From Terriglobia bacterium (GTDB lineage Bacteria; Acidobacteriota; Terriglobia; JAIQFV01): a stretch of 64,000 nucleotides of DNA. The stretch spans positions 62,001 through 126,000 of the forward strand of contig JAIQFV010000013.1 in assembly GCA_020073085.1 (NCBI GenBank), in the 5' to 3' direction. The notes below the pieces were generated by a model. That model saw only the letters and a list, made by a program, of their open reading frames with translations. It was not told where the DNA came from and searched no databases. A program made the position numbers and the translations under genes. Positions 35,306 through 45,244 of this stretch are shown one piece after another. Every line of letters starts with the position of its first letter. Positions within the stretch are counted from its first letter, which is position 1.

Positions 35306-37312
35306 ATGATAAAGAGGATCATTGCAGCTGCGTTATTTCTAGTCGCCTCACCGCTCCACGCGCAGACGTTCCGCCCGGAAATCCGGGGTTCCCATGGGAT
35401 CGTCGGCTCCGGCCGCTACTATTCCGTGGCGGCGGGGATCCGGATGCTCGAACTCGGAGGCAATGCCATCGACGCGGGGGTGGCGACGGTATTTGCCTCT
35501 TCAGTGGTGGAGGTGTCCCACTTCGGTTTTGGCGGAGAAGTTCCCCTCATGATTTATGACGCGAGGTCGAAGAAAGTCATTGTGATTAACGGCCAGGGAA
35601 CAGCGCCCCGGGATCTGAAACCGGAATTCTTTAGGAAGATGACGGATGATGAAAAGAAGGCCGCCCATTTCAAAAACAGCGCCGGTGTGGAGCTTCCGCT
35701 CGCCGATATTGGGCAGGGAAAGATCCCCGGCAATGGGCCGCTCGCCGCCACCCTGCCCGCCGTGATGGATTCGCTGGCCCTTGCCCTGGAAAATTACGGC
35801 ACCATGTCCCTGGAACAGGTGATGCAGCCCGCCATCGAACTCGCCGACGGATTTCCTTTCGTTGAGGGATTGGAGCACTACTGGGAACAAAACCGGAAAT
35901 TCTGCGAGAAGTACCCGGATACGATGACCGCCTATTTTCCGGGCGGAAAGACGCCGGAGGTGGGGGAGATGTTCCGGCAATCCAACCTGGCAAAGACCTT
36001 CCGGGCGCTGGTGGCTGCTGAACGCCAGGAGTTTCGCCGTTCGCACGACCGCCGCAAAGCCATTGAGGCGGGGCGCGATGCGTTTTACAAGGGGGACATT
36101 GCGCGCCGCATTGCCGACGCTGATCTGAAGGCTGGCGGGGTTATCACATTCGAAGATCTCGCGCAGTACCACGGAAAGCTCGAGCAGCCCACCACGACCA
36201 ACTATCGCGGATACCAGATTTACAAGGCGGGTTTTTGGGATCAAGGCCCGGTTCTTTTGATGACCCTGAACATTCTTGAGGGATTCGACTTGGCCGATAT
36301 GGGACTCGACTCCACCGAGTTTATCCATACCGTGACGGAGGCCGTCAAATTGGCCTACGACGACCGCAATGCCTATTTTGGTGATCCTGACTTTGTGAAG
36401 GTGCCCGCAGAAGGCCTGCTGTCGAAGGAGTATGCCGCCACGCGCCGCGCTCTCATTAATCCCCGCAAGGCGGCGCTCGACCATCGACCGGGAGACCCCT
36501 GGAAATATGAAGGTGTTGCGGGCCGACGAGCTGACGCCTCGGGATCGCGGTACTTTGCCGATTCGGACCCGGGCCGGCAGATTTATGTTCCTCACGCCGA
36601 GGGCGATCCCACGGTCGGGTTTGTTTCCGGCGACACGACCTGTGTGAATGCAGTCGATAAGGACGGGAACCTGTTTTCTGCCTCCCCTTCTTCCGGGTGG
36701 ATTCTCGGAGGCGCGTTCATTGCCGGCGACACCGGCGTGCCGCTTTCTAATCGCGCCCAGGTTTTTTCGTTGGACGAGAAATCCCCGAATTATCTGGTCG
36801 GGGGAAAGCACCCGCGGACGACCCTGACTCCGACCCTCGTCCTGGTCCCGGATTCTGATGCACTCCCGGGTCCGGATCAGCCGACGGCACAGATCGGCAA
36901 AACAAATCCCAATGGCCCCGCGGGAGAGCCCCCGTCTGCACGGAAGCTGAAGCCTTACCTCGCCCTTTCGACCCCCGGGGGAGATAGCCAGGATCAGCAG
37001 GTGCTGAATGTCCTGCTGAATCTAATCGATTTTAAAATGCCCATCCAGCAGGCCATCGAAGCACCCCGGCTGAACACGGACCACCCTTTCAGTTCGTTTG
37101 ATAATCATCAGGACAAGCCGGGTGATTTGACCCTGGAAAGCCGAGTCGCCCCGGGAGTCATCGATGCCCTTCGAGCCAAGGGACACTTGGTGACCGTCCT
37201 CGGACCGTATGGGATGTATACAGGGATGACGGCGGTGGGGGTGGATCCGAAATTCGGGACTTTGTTCGGAGGCGCGGACGTGCGGCGAGAGCGTTACCTC
37301 ATGGGGTGGTAG
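35306..37312 (+). CDS. ggt: Gamma-glutamyltransferase
   Basis: This 668-residue N-terminal-nucleophile hydrolase is exported to the periplasm by a clear signal peptide (MIKRIIAAALFLVASPLHAQ). Self-cleavage should occur before Thr444 in GDTTCVNAVD, whose hydroxyl is the nucleophile for glutathione and other gamma-glutamyl compounds. N-terminal ANAIDAGVATVFASSVVEV-like and C-terminal QQAIEAPRLNTDH blocks are typical. It is longer than E. coli Ggt (580 residues) through insertions, including a Pro-rich stretch before KPYLALSTPGG. ATG 35306 is chosen for the signal peptide; the open frame extends to 35195. Confidence 0.92.
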   Translation: MIKRIIAAALFLVASPLHAQTFRPEIRGSHGIVGSGRYYSVAAGIRMLELGGNAIDAGVATVFASSVVEVSHFGFGGEVPLMIYDARSKKVIVINGQGTAPRDLKPEFFRKMTDDEKKAAHFKNSAGVELPLADIGQGKIPGNGPLAATLPAVMDSLALALENYGTMSLEQVMQPAIELADGFPFVEGLEHYWEQNRKFCEKYPDTMTAYFPGGKTPEVGEMFRQSNLAKTFRALVAAERQEFRRSHDRRKAIEAGRDAFYKGDIARRIADADLKAGGVITFEDLAQYHGKLEQPTTTNYRGYQIYKAGFWDQGPVLLMTLNILEGFDLADMGLDSTEFIHTVTEAVKLAYDDRNAYFGDPDFVKVPAEGLLSKEYAATRRALINPRKAALDHRPGDPWKYEGVAGRRADASGSRYFADSDPGRQIYVPHAEGDPTVGFVSGDTTCVNAVDKDGNLFSASPSSGWILGGAFIAGDTGVPLSNRAQVFSLDEKSPNYLVGGKHPRTTLTPTLVLVPDSDALPGPDQPTAQIGKTNPNGPAGEPPSARKLKPYLALSTPGGDSQDQQVLNVLLNLIDFKMPIQQAIEAPRLNTDHPFSSFDNHQDKPGDLTLESRVAPGVIDALRAKGHLVTVLGPYGMYTGMTAVGVDPKFGTLFGGADVRRERYLMGW

Positions 37313-37456
37313 AAGACCGCTCTGTCCGGTTCCATCGTTCCGGCCCATTTCAATATTTCATGCGGGAAGTGCGAAGGCGACCCGGGTATGAGCACTTCAC
37401 AATGGCTGGATCGATGCCCGGACTGGCAAGACAAGCATCTAAAGGAGCAGAGCAGA

Positions 37457-37774
37457 ATGGTTCCATGGCTGTTGTGGGCTCATGTTCTCGGCACGGTGCT
37501 CGTGATAGGGGGTGTTATTGCGGGATGGGTCTCGATGAGCCAGGCGGCGATTGCGGGCGAGGCGAAGGTGGTCTTTTTTGCACTCAAGGTCATGCACCGA
37601 ATGAACACCTGGACTCTACATCGGGGGGCCGCCCTGATTTTGATGAGCGGATTCTGGATGGCATTCGCCGGGCCAGTCCCCTTGAAGCTGAGCGCCAATC
37701 CCTGGTTGTTGTATTCGGTCATTGCTACACACGGGCAGACGAGACGTCTGCCCCACCACGGCTCTCGGCAATAG
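37457..37774 (+). CDS. Small DUF2269-like membrane protein, probably truncated
   Basis: This 105-residue protein has about three membrane segments (WLLWAHVLGTVLVIGGVIA; the WTLHRGAALILMSGFWMA region). It resembles the predicted integral membrane family DUF2269 by its LLWAHVLG start. The family is usually longer. Here the last ~16 residues (ATHGQTRRLPHHGSRQ) are encoded by a REP-like palindrome, so the gene appears truncated by it. The start at 37457 has AAGGAG ten bases upstream. Confidence 0.5.
   Translation: MVPWLLWAHVLGTVLVIGGVIAGWVSMSQAAIAGEAKVVFFALKVMHRMNTWTLHRGAALILMSGFWMAFAGPVPLKLSANPWLLYSVIATHGQTRRLPHHGSRQ
37733..37753. repeat. REP-like palindrome inside the 3' end of a membrane protein gene
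   Basis: GGGCAGACG pairs perfectly with CGTCTGCCC around AGA, with ACAC before and CACCACGG after. It encodes the odd C-terminus of the preceding small membrane protein and lies 31 bp before the AsmA-like gene. Confidence 0.6.
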
Positions 37775-37783
37775 AGATCAAAG

Positions 37784-40700
37784 ATGGTTGAGACAGAACA
37801 GAAAAAAACAGCATCCGGCGCCAAAGCGAAGGCCGTGGATTTCTGGCATCATCGCTCAAGGGCGACACGCCTGGAGCTTTTACTGCTGGTTCTTGTGTTT
37901 CTGTTCTTTGAATTCGTCGTCCCCATGCTCCTCGGCAGCCAGTACTCCAAGCGTTTCTTTGAAAAACACCTCAGCGACGCGCTCCGGTATCCCGTGACCT
38001 TCGATCGCCTTAATACGAACCTCTTCGGCCGTCCGGCGTTGTGGGTGGGAGGTATGAACATCCAGGATCACGAGGGTCATCCTTTCTTCAGAGGCGACGA
38101 GGTGAAAATGGAGTTGAGCCTCTGGGCGCTGCTGCGCGGACACATTGTGCTGAATCTCATCCGGGTGGTGGACGGCGATTTTCTGGCGGCCCGCCTCCCC
38201 GATGGGCGTTGGAACATCGCCGACCTCGTGTCAGCCGGAAATGATCCCGATCGGGCCATCGATCTCGAAAAGACCGCCGTCGAGATGAGGAACATGGTGG
38301 CCACCATCCAGGATCAGGCCCTGCCCCTCCCCCTGGTGCAACATATCCGCCTTCGAGATTTTTCCATCTCCACCCTGGACATCCGCCGCAAGACGCGCTT
38401 GCAAGTGGACGCCATCGATGACGACCATCCGGAATCCAGTCTCGAGGTCAAGGGAAATTTTGCCGTGTTTGTTCCGGATGACCTCAGCACCCTCAGCGGA
38501 AATCTCGATCTGGCCCTGAAACATTTCAACCTCCATATTTTGAATTCCTATCTGGAATCCACCCAGTTTCAGGTGAAAGGCTTCGAGGGTTTCTATGATT
38601 TGCAGTTGAAGATGGAAGGACAGGGATCTTCCCCCATCTCCATCAGTCTGCGGTCAAAGGCCGACCAGTTGAAAGTGGCGGTTGACACAACGTCGCCTGG
38701 AACCTTGGGCCCCGCAGGGTCGAGTCATCCCGGCCCGGAGGGCTTGAACCGTGGCAGAAAATGGATCGATCTAAAAACCGCTTCGCTGGAGGGACTGCTG
38801 GGTCTGGCCACCGGGGAAATTCGGTTCAATAAACTCAATGGAGAGCTGGCGTCCACTCATTTTGAGATGAACGGCCGGGTGTACAACCTCCACAGCATGA
38901 TGCCCCGCTTAGAGGCCACCGTTTCGACGGGGGAATTTGAGATTGTTGACCCCTTCCGGTCGTTGATCGATGCACAACTGGATGAGTTCGGAAGACGGAT
39001 CTTCGCGGGACTCACCGGGTCTGCTCAGGCACAATTGGTTTGGACCGGAAGGCTCGATGACCCGACATTCGACTGGAGGGCTGATCTGAAGAAAGGGCAA
39101 TATCGGAACGACCGGTATGACTTCCAATTGAAGGACATTGTTTCCGTGATGCGGTCCAGCGGCAAGAAGACCCAGATCGATTCGCTGGGAGCACAGTTCT
39201 TCGGCTCCCCACTGCAGGCCTCGGGCTGGGTCGATGAGAAGGACCGAATGAACTTGAAGGTCGCGATGCCAGCGATTCCGTTCGGCAAAATCTACCCCTA
39301 TCTGAAGCGGCTGAGAAGCGAGGGGTACCTGGACTTCGCGCGATGGTTGGATCGGGTCTCCAGCATGAGTGGTCAAGGGCACGCGGAGTTACTGGTGGCC
39401 GGGGGGCTGGATCACCCGGAGGTGGCTGGGACCATGAGTTTGGCCGGGACTCGCATACAGCTTGCAGGCCTCCCTTTCCCGCTCGAAAACGTGGGGGGCC
39501 AGGTGGTACTGAAGGACAGGATCGTTTGCACGCATCAGTTTTACCGCAGGGCCCTGTGCGCGGAGCAGATTTCCGGCTCCTTGGGGGACTCGCCCTTTGA
39601 ACTGGAGGCGGCACTGGATCCGGAGGATCTCTCCCTGTTGGCCTTGCACCTCAGGTCGCCGTCCATGAACTTGCGCCGATACGATGAATTGACGTCTTCG
39701 CGCTGGATTGATCGAGTGGATTTGCCGATAGTCGGGCAGGTCAAGGAAGCGGGCGGGGTCGCCGAGATTCAGCTGGATTATCCTGCGGGCGGTGCCCACC
39801 GTGCCGGTCCGATCCTGAGATCGAATGCTCCTGATTTGGCACGGGATGCCGTTCCTGACGCCGAGGACGATCCGGTCGCGCGGAAAGAAGATGGTCGAGT
39901 TCCGGATTTTTCCCTGCAGCTGCGAAATCTGCGAAATGGCAGTGCCGTGCTTTCCAACTTCGGTCTGCCGCTCAAGGGCTTCTCTGGCGGGCTCACCTAC
40001 AGCGGCGATAGGCTGAGGTTTCATCGCTTCATCGGATCCGTGGGGGACTCTTCTTTGTCGTTGGATGGGGGAATCGAACAGCTCAACGAGCTGGGTGAAC
40101 GATGGGATCTCAAAGCACAAATGAACGCCCTGTTTCCGCAAGCGTCCACATTGCTTCCGGCGGCATGGAAGAACCAGATTACTGCGGAAGGGCAGTTCCC
40201 GGTCATTCTTTCAATCCTGGGTGAACGACATGACCAGCTCGAGGTCCGAGCCGAGGTCCATTCTCCCGAATCGACTCAGCTCAAACTCGCCGGTTCGTTC
40301 GAAAAACCGGTGGGCACTTCGAGCCAACTAGCTCTTGAAGGCATCTGGAAAAACCAGATCTTTACCGTCAATGAAGGAAAAGTCACGCTCGACGAACTTC
40401 CTTTAACGGTCCATGGATACCTGGATTTTTCGGAGTCTCATGGGGTTGAGATGTCCCTGACCGCGGCGATGGCCCAGTTCGCTCCGGTGACAACGCTCGT
40501 GAAGTTCGTCAAGCTCCCAGCGACCCCGCTGAGAGTCCGCGGCGGCTCGGCGTCCGGCTCCATCACGCTGAAGGGGAGCCCGAGCGATCCCCAATTGAGC
40601 TCGACCTTAAGACTTGCAGACGTCTCGGTGGACGGAATGCCCTGGGGACCGACGAGTCTGACGGGAGATCTGACTGTGGGAACAGAGGGCGTTTCCGCCA

Positions 40701-41719
40701 GGGATTTTCTGGCCATTGTGAATAAACTTCCCATGCGCGTTACGGGCACGCTGAATCTGAAGGGACCCAACCCCAGCCTGACCGCCGAGGTGAACAACCT
40801 GAATCTCGATGCCCTGGTGACCACTCTGGCCCGTATGTCGCCGGGGGCTGGATCGCCTCCCTCCGTGGCCGCCGGCAAGGTGATAACCATCGATGTGAGA
40901 GCTTCGAGCGGGGTGTTTTTTCATCAGCCCATCAAGCAATTCGTGGCGCATGGAACCTGGGACTCCGCCATTATTCTGCTGAACCCGATGGAGGTGGCCG
41001 CGGGTGGCAGCACGAGCACCGCTACTGTCAGCTGGGATTCGCAATCGAATGAGGAGCATCTGAAGTTTGAGTCCAGGGATGTGCCCATGGGAACGTTCCT
41101 CGACGAGGTTCTCGATATTCAGATTCCGGTGGAAGGGAAGCTTACGGTCCGGGGGGACTTGACCACCCGGAACACCGATCCCCAGAATTTACTGGCGTCG
41201 CTCGCGGGCAATGCGCATTTTGAGGCCTCTCAGGGAAACCTGCATTATGCCGGTCTACCCCAGCGCCTCCTCTCCATGGCCACCCTCGTGCACGAGGGAT
41301 TGTTCGGATTTAACCTGGGACGCATTTTTCAAACCATCGATCCCCCCCAGTTCAAGCGTTTCAAATCCTGGTCTGCTGATGTCACCTTCTCGCCGGACGG
41401 TTCGGCGCGCCTGGAGCGAAGTGATTTCAAATCGGAGTTGTTCGATTTGACTGCCACCGGCACCGTGAACACCAAGACGGAGGATATGGTCATCAACGTC
41501 AAGGGGTCCCTGCCTGAGATTCCCCGAGGCTCGAATTTTCTCGCCCAAATCTTCGGGCGGATCTCCATCCGCGACCTCTACCGGAATGTCGCGGATATCA
41601 CACTCTTGATTGTGGGCCAGCGCAAAAGGATCAAGCCGCGCCGTTATAACTTTGAATTTAAATTGACGGGCAATCTAGAGGGGATCAAGTCGATTGAAGA
41701 TTTTCGTTTCGTCAGATGA
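37784..41719 (+). CDS. AsmA/YhdP-like large envelope protein
   Basis: This 1,311-residue protein has one N-terminal membrane anchor (about residues 27-46, LELLLLVLVFLFFEFVVPML). A very long beta-rich periplasmic part follows. The start of that part (FEKHLSDALRYPVTFDRLNT) and the repeated TGxLNLKGP- and VRGDLTT-like strands are typical of the AsmA/YhdP/TamB group, thought to form lipid-conducting grooves between inner and outer membranes. The end (YNFEFKLTGNLEGIKSIEDF) matches the AsmA C-terminal pattern. It implies a diderm envelope. The BamE-like gene follows after 84 bp. Confidence 0.85.
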   Translation: MVETEQKKTASGAKAKAVDFWHHRSRATRLELLLLVLVFLFFEFVVPMLLGSQYSKRFFEKHLSDALRYPVTFDRLNTNLFGRPALWVGGMNIQDHEGHPFFRGDEVKMELSLWALLRGHIVLNLIRVVDGDFLAARLPDGRWNIADLVSAGNDPDRAIDLEKTAVEMRNMVATIQDQALPLPLVQHIRLRDFSISTLDIRRKTRLQVDAIDDDHPESSLEVKGNFAVFVPDDLSTLSGNLDLALKHFNLHILNSYLESTQFQVKGFEGFYDLQLKMEGQGSSPISISLRSKADQLKVAVDTTSPGTLGPAGSSHPGPEGLNRGRKWIDLKTASLEGLLGLATGEIRFNKLNGELASTHFEMNGRVYNLHSMMPRLEATVSTGEFEIVDPFRSLIDAQLDEFGRRIFAGLTGSAQAQLVWTGRLDDPTFDWRADLKKGQYRNDRYDFQLKDIVSVMRSSGKKTQIDSLGAQFFGSPLQASGWVDEKDRMNLKVAMPAIPFGKIYPYLKRLRSEGYLDFARWLDRVSSMSGQGHAELLVAGGLDHPEVAGTMSLAGTRIQLAGLPFPLENVGGQVVLKDRIVCTHQFYRRALCAEQISGSLGDSPFELEAALDPEDLSLLALHLRSPSMNLRRYDELTSSRWIDRVDLPIVGQVKEAGGVAEIQLDYPAGGAHRAGPILRSNAPDLARDAVPDAEDDPVARKEDGRVPDFSLQLRNLRNGSAVLSNFGLPLKGFSGGLTYSGDRLRFHRFIGSVGDSSLSLDGGIEQLNELGERWDLKAQMNALFPQASTLLPAAWKNQITAEGQFPVILSILGERHDQLEVRAEVHSPESTQLKLAGSFEKPVGTSSQLALEGIWKNQIFTVNEGKVTLDELPLTVHGYLDFSESHGVEMSLTAAMAQFAPVTTLVKFVKLPATPLRVRGGSASGSITLKGSPSDPQLSSTLRLADVSVDGMPWGPTSLTGDLTVGTEGVSARDFLAIVNKLPMRVTGTLNLKGPNPSLTAEVNNLNLDALVTTLARMSPGAGSPPSVAAGKVITIDVRASSGVFFHQPIKQFVAHGTWDSAIILLNPMEVAAGGSTSTATVSWDSQSNEEHLKFESRDVPMGTFLDEVLDIQIPVEGKLTVRGDLTTRNTDPQNLLASLAGNAHFEASQGNLHYAGLPQRLLSMATLVHEGLFGFNLGRIFQTIDPPQFKRFKSWSADVTFSPDGSARLERSDFKSELFDLTATGTVNTKTEDMVINVKGSLPEIPRGSNFLAQIFGRISIRDLYRNVADITLLIVGQRKRIKPRRYNFEFKLTGNLEGIKSIEDFRFVR

Positions 41720-41803
41720 CCAACCTGAAGTGAGGCTGAGCAAATTGGGATGTCACAACGCCGGGGCGTGATTCGACATCCAAGCTAGAAACAGGAGGAG
41801 AGC

Positions 41804-42103
41804 ATGAAACGATTGAGGCAAAGAAATTGGCAGAGGGGTTGTTCACTGGTTATCTTTGTAGTGGTCGTGTTGAGCACCGTTCAGCTCTTCGCCGCCACCG
41901 AAGATGATCTGGCGCGGCTGAAGCCTGGGATGGCCAAGGACGATGTCATCCAGACCATGGGGAAACCGGATTCCAAGGGCGAGAAGAAAGGCGAAGATCC
42001 TTGTAGCTGGTTCATCTACAAAAATGTCGGTCACTACAAGTATGTCCAGATCTGGTTCGATTGCCAGGACAAGCTCGTGGGCATCGACAAGGCGTCGAAG
42101 TAG
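41804..42103 (+). CDS. BamE/OmlA-like small secreted protein
   Basis: This 99-residue protein has a signal peptide (VIFVVVVLSTVQLFAA) and the BamE/SmpA-like core LARLKPGMAKDDVIQTMGKP. No lipobox cysteine follows the signal, so it may be a free periplasmic relative rather than the BAM lipoprotein. AGGAGG lies ahead of the ATG. Its position after the AsmA-like gene suggests a shared envelope role. Confidence 0.75.
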   Translation: MKRLRQRNWQRGCSLVIFVVVVLSTVQLFAATEDDLARLKPGMAKDDVIQTMGKPDSKGEKKGEDPCSWFIYKNVGHYKYVQIWFDCQDKLVGIDKASK

Positions 42104-42104
42104 G

Positions 42105-42475
42105 ACCAGTTGTCAGTTCTCAGTTGCCAGTGAAGACATCCGGACGCCAGAGGCCGGAAGCCGGAGTTCAGAGAACCAGTTGTCAGTTCTCGGTTCTCAG
42201 ATTTCAGAGAAGACCATCAGAAGAATGAGGTCGGAAGTCAGAAGTCAGAGAACCAGTTGTCAGTTCCCAGTTCTCAGAGGAAATAACCGGAAGCCAGGAG
42301 CCAGACGCAGGAAGCCGGAGGTCAGAAGTCAGAGTTGAACTGCACTTTGAACTTGGAACTTTGAACTTGGAACTGGGTTTCAGACTTTGAGCTTGGAACT
42401 TTGAACTGGTTTTTTTGGATCTTGGACTTGGGACTGTGGACCTTGGACTTGGGACTTTGGACTTTGGACTAAATC
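42105..42475. repeat. Degenerate intergenic repeat tract, inverted partner of 32985-33300
   Basis: Variants of CCAGTTGTCAGTTCTCAG, GGAAGTCAGAAGTCAGAGAA and TTGAACTTGGAACTTTGAAC are repeated. About 190 bp (42177-42370) match the reverse complement of 33105-33290 nearly base for base. It fills the gap between the BamE-like gene and trmFO. Confidence 0.8.
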
Positions 42476-42487
42476 GGGTTGCTTTCC

Positions 42488-44017
42488 ATGCGAAGAATGA
42501 TCGTGGTGGGAGGCGGGCTCGCGGGATGCGAGGCCGCCTGGCAAATCGTCACGCAACTGGACGTGCGTGGGGCCGCATCCGATGCGGGTGTTGAGCTGTG
42601 GGAAATGCGTCCCTGCGTGAGGACGCCGGCGCATCGAACCGACCGTCTGGGCGAGCTGGTATGCAGTAATTCCCTCAAGAGCGACTCACAATTCTCTGCG
42701 CCGTGGCTGCTGAAGGAAGAGCTGCGGCGGCTGAATTCATTGCTGATGGCGGTGGCCGAGGAGACACGTGTCCCGAGCGGCCATGCCCTGTCGGTGGACC
42801 GCGATCGATTTGCGATCCTCCTGACGGAGCGGATCTCCGCTCACCCGCGCATTCGAATTCGGCGCGAGGAGTTCGTGGAGCTGCCGGAAGATGAGGATTC
42901 GATTGTGATTGTGGCCACGGGGCCTCTCACGTCGGCGGCCCTCTCCGAAAGTATTCGACGGGCAACGGGTCAGGATCATCTCTATTTCTTCGACGCCATC
43001 AGCCCGATTGTCGAGGCCGAAACGATTGACCTTGGGATCGCGTTCAAGGCCTCTCGCTACGGCAAAGGCGGAGAGGATTATGTGAATTGTCCCTTCTCGC
43101 GCATCGAATATGATGCATTCTATGATGCGCTCGTCACGGCGCAGTGCGTTCCGACCCATGAGTTCGAAAAGGAGATCCTGACCGGAGTTTCCGCTGAGAA
43201 GCTGGGCGGAGAAAAATTCCCTTTGAATATGACTGCAACAGAGGATGAAGCGAAGGGAGCCGCTTCGACCTTGGCGCTGTTGAGTAGTGCAGCACAGGAA
43301 GGGAAGGCGCCGGCCGAGGAAGAGATGCCAGCCGGAGAGATTCCCTACTTTGAAGGATGTCTGCCGATTGAAGAGTTGGCCCGGCGCGGGCGCGACACCT
43401 TGCGATTTGGACCCATGAAACCGGTGGGACTAGTCGATCCTCGGACCGGCCGCATGCCCTGGGCCTGTGTGCAGTTGCGCCAGGAAACTCTGCTGGCCGA
43501 CAGCTACAACCTGGTGGGTTTTCAAAACCACCTGCGCTTTGCGGAGCAGGAGCAGATCTTCCGCATGATCCCCGCTCTTGCCCAAGCGGAGTTCATCCGA
43601 TTCGGACAGATGCACCGGAACACCTACCTGAACTCGCCCCGCGTGCTTGTGGAGACGCTTCAAATGCGGACGCGGCCCAACCTCTTCTTTGTTGGCCAGC
43701 TGGTGGGAGTGGAAGGATACGTCTAGTCCATCATGACGGGTTTAATCGCCGGGCGGAACGCGGTGCGTCTGGCCCTCGGTCAAAACCCCAGCTCCCCCCC
43801 GGCCGGATCCGCATGCGGGGCGTTATTGCATTACATCACCCACGCCCCTCCACACAACTTCCAGCCCATGAACATCGTCTTCAGCCTCCTTCCTCCGGTT
43901 GAAATGCGCACGCCCAAGGGAACCAAGATCCCGAAGGCTGAGCGCCACCAACACCAGTGCGAGATCGCGCTCCACGAGTTTGAAGAATGGAAACGAAATC
44001 TGGATGATTCATCATAG
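42488..44017 (+). pseudogene. trmFO: tRNA (uracil-5-)-methyltransferase TrmFO with in-frame TAG
   Basis: TrmFO makes m5U54 in the tRNA T loop using methylenetetrahydrofolate and FAD. The N-terminal MIVVGGGLAGCEAAWQ is the FAD-binding GxGxxG. LGELVCSNSLKSD, GRMPWACVQLR and GQLVGVEGYV are family blocks. A TAG at 43724-43726 falls where the family has Glu in GVEGYVES, and the same frame continues SIMTGLIAGRNAVRLALGQ and ALLHYITHAPPHNFQPMNI, the expected C-terminus. A single GAG to TAG change explains it. Without readthrough the last ~97 residues, including part of the FAD domain, are lost. It may be a nonsense mutation, a sequence error or readthrough. Confidence 0.85.
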
Positions 44018-44121
44018 GCATTGCAGAGGCCTGGAGACACTTAGATTGTAGCCCCGTCTGAGCCCCGCGCTTTTTATCTTTGCGGCGCGAGGGCGGGGTC
44101 GTGGCGTGCACACTGTTCTCT

Positions 44122-44340
44122 TCAGAAGGGAGAGGAGAATCGAAAGTTTTGCTCTTTCGCGTTCATGACGTGGCTCCGAGGGCAGCCGCGATTCGCTTCC
44201 AACAGCAGAACCACGAACCACGGATAACGCACCGGCAGATGCAGCACCGCGCGACGCGCCGAGCGTTTCACCCACACGCCCAGCTTGAGCAATCGCTCTC
44301 GCAGGGTGCTGACCTGAGCTCGGGCCAGTTCGGTCCCGGC
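44122..44340 (-). pseudogene. Remnant of an IS1380-like transposase C-terminus
   Basis: On the minus strand the code ELARAQVSTLRERLLKLGVW and VKRSARRAVLHLPVRYPW resembles the C-terminal end of IS1380-type DDE transposases (a helix, then VRRVxxxLP). No catalytic part is present, and the ends of the element are not visible. It is probably an old, decayed insertion behind trmFO. Confidence 0.45.
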
Positions 44341-45244
44341 GGCACAGCGGCGCACCGGCTGCCACCGATGGGATTTGCTAAAGCAGCGGATGCCCAATCC
44401 ATAAAGGCTTCACTGAAGAACAGCGGACCCGCAATATCTCTGCCTCCCCAGTCCAAAACTTTTAACTAAAGTAAAACGGATTCCTGCCGATACATTTGGA
44501 GCAAGAACTTCGCACCCAATTCTCCCCTCCATTCTGGTGACATCTAGACGGTGCGTCGTCATTTCGCAAATTCAAATTCCTGATTAAAGGAATCCCTTTG
44601 TCCAAATCGTTCAAGGACGGTCGTCCGACTCAGAGAATCGTCGGGTTGCGCGGATTGAGGACGAAGAAACAGAGTCACAAGGATGAGAGTCGTGATTGAA
44701 ATCACATCAGGTGCTTCCATGCGGGGTCCTCTCGCCGGGCTTCAACAAGATCCCGCCATATTCGAGGTTCATCGAGAGTTAAATTGAGTGTAGATCCTAG
44801 AGATCTATCCTGTCTCTTGGTTGTTCGCGGGTCGAATTCTCAACCGGGGAATCCTGATATTTCAGCAGCATGAAGGTCGCCCATTGAGCTAGATGCAGCT
44901 GACGGCCCCCTCAGTCTTGCAGTCTTCGGCAAGAAGGCCACTGAAGTGCAAACATGGAGGCGACCGGTCTTATTCTGTGGTCTTAGGGAAGAAGCGCCAT
45001 AGATTGACGACCGGTGCTGCTTCAAGGAGGAGGCGGGCGATTAGTTTCAGAATCAGGGGCCGTTGACAATATTTGGAGAGATTTTAGGGTTGAAATCGCT
45101 TTGTTTTGACCGCCTCAGCATCCCGGCGGTCCCTCGGGATAAGGAAGTTGGGGCATGAAATCATCGGAACTGCCGCCCGTAGAATGGAGACTCCCCCCTA
45201 AATATATGGAGTCCATACCCTAGAGCAAGTTCCCCATTAGAGCC
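44341..45244. other. ~900-bp gene-poor stretch before the gas vesicle cluster
   Basis: I see no credible gene here. Open frames are short, lack ribosome sites and do not resemble proteins. The last ~150 bp should hold the promoter of the gas vesicle cluster. A TTGACA occurs at 45064-45069 without a fitting -10 box, and I found no good sigma-54 (GG-N10-GC) promoter. Confidence 0.4.

Noticed and set aside
37306-37791. 161-codon open frame across the ggt/DUF2269-like gap
   Set aside because: It overlaps the end of ggt and the membrane protein in another frame and has irregular composition.
25633-43726. Amber (TAG) reassignment to an amino acid, suggested by in-frame TAGs in two genes
   Set aside because: TAG is the normal stop of several intact genes here (for example at 942-944, 10299-10301 and the acyl-CoA dehydrogenase at 10321), so general reassignment does not fit.
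45040-45244. Sigma-54 promoter ahead of the gas vesicle cluster
   Set aside because: No GG-N10-GC element with a reasonable match was found by eye; TTGGGGCATGAAATC is too far from consensus.
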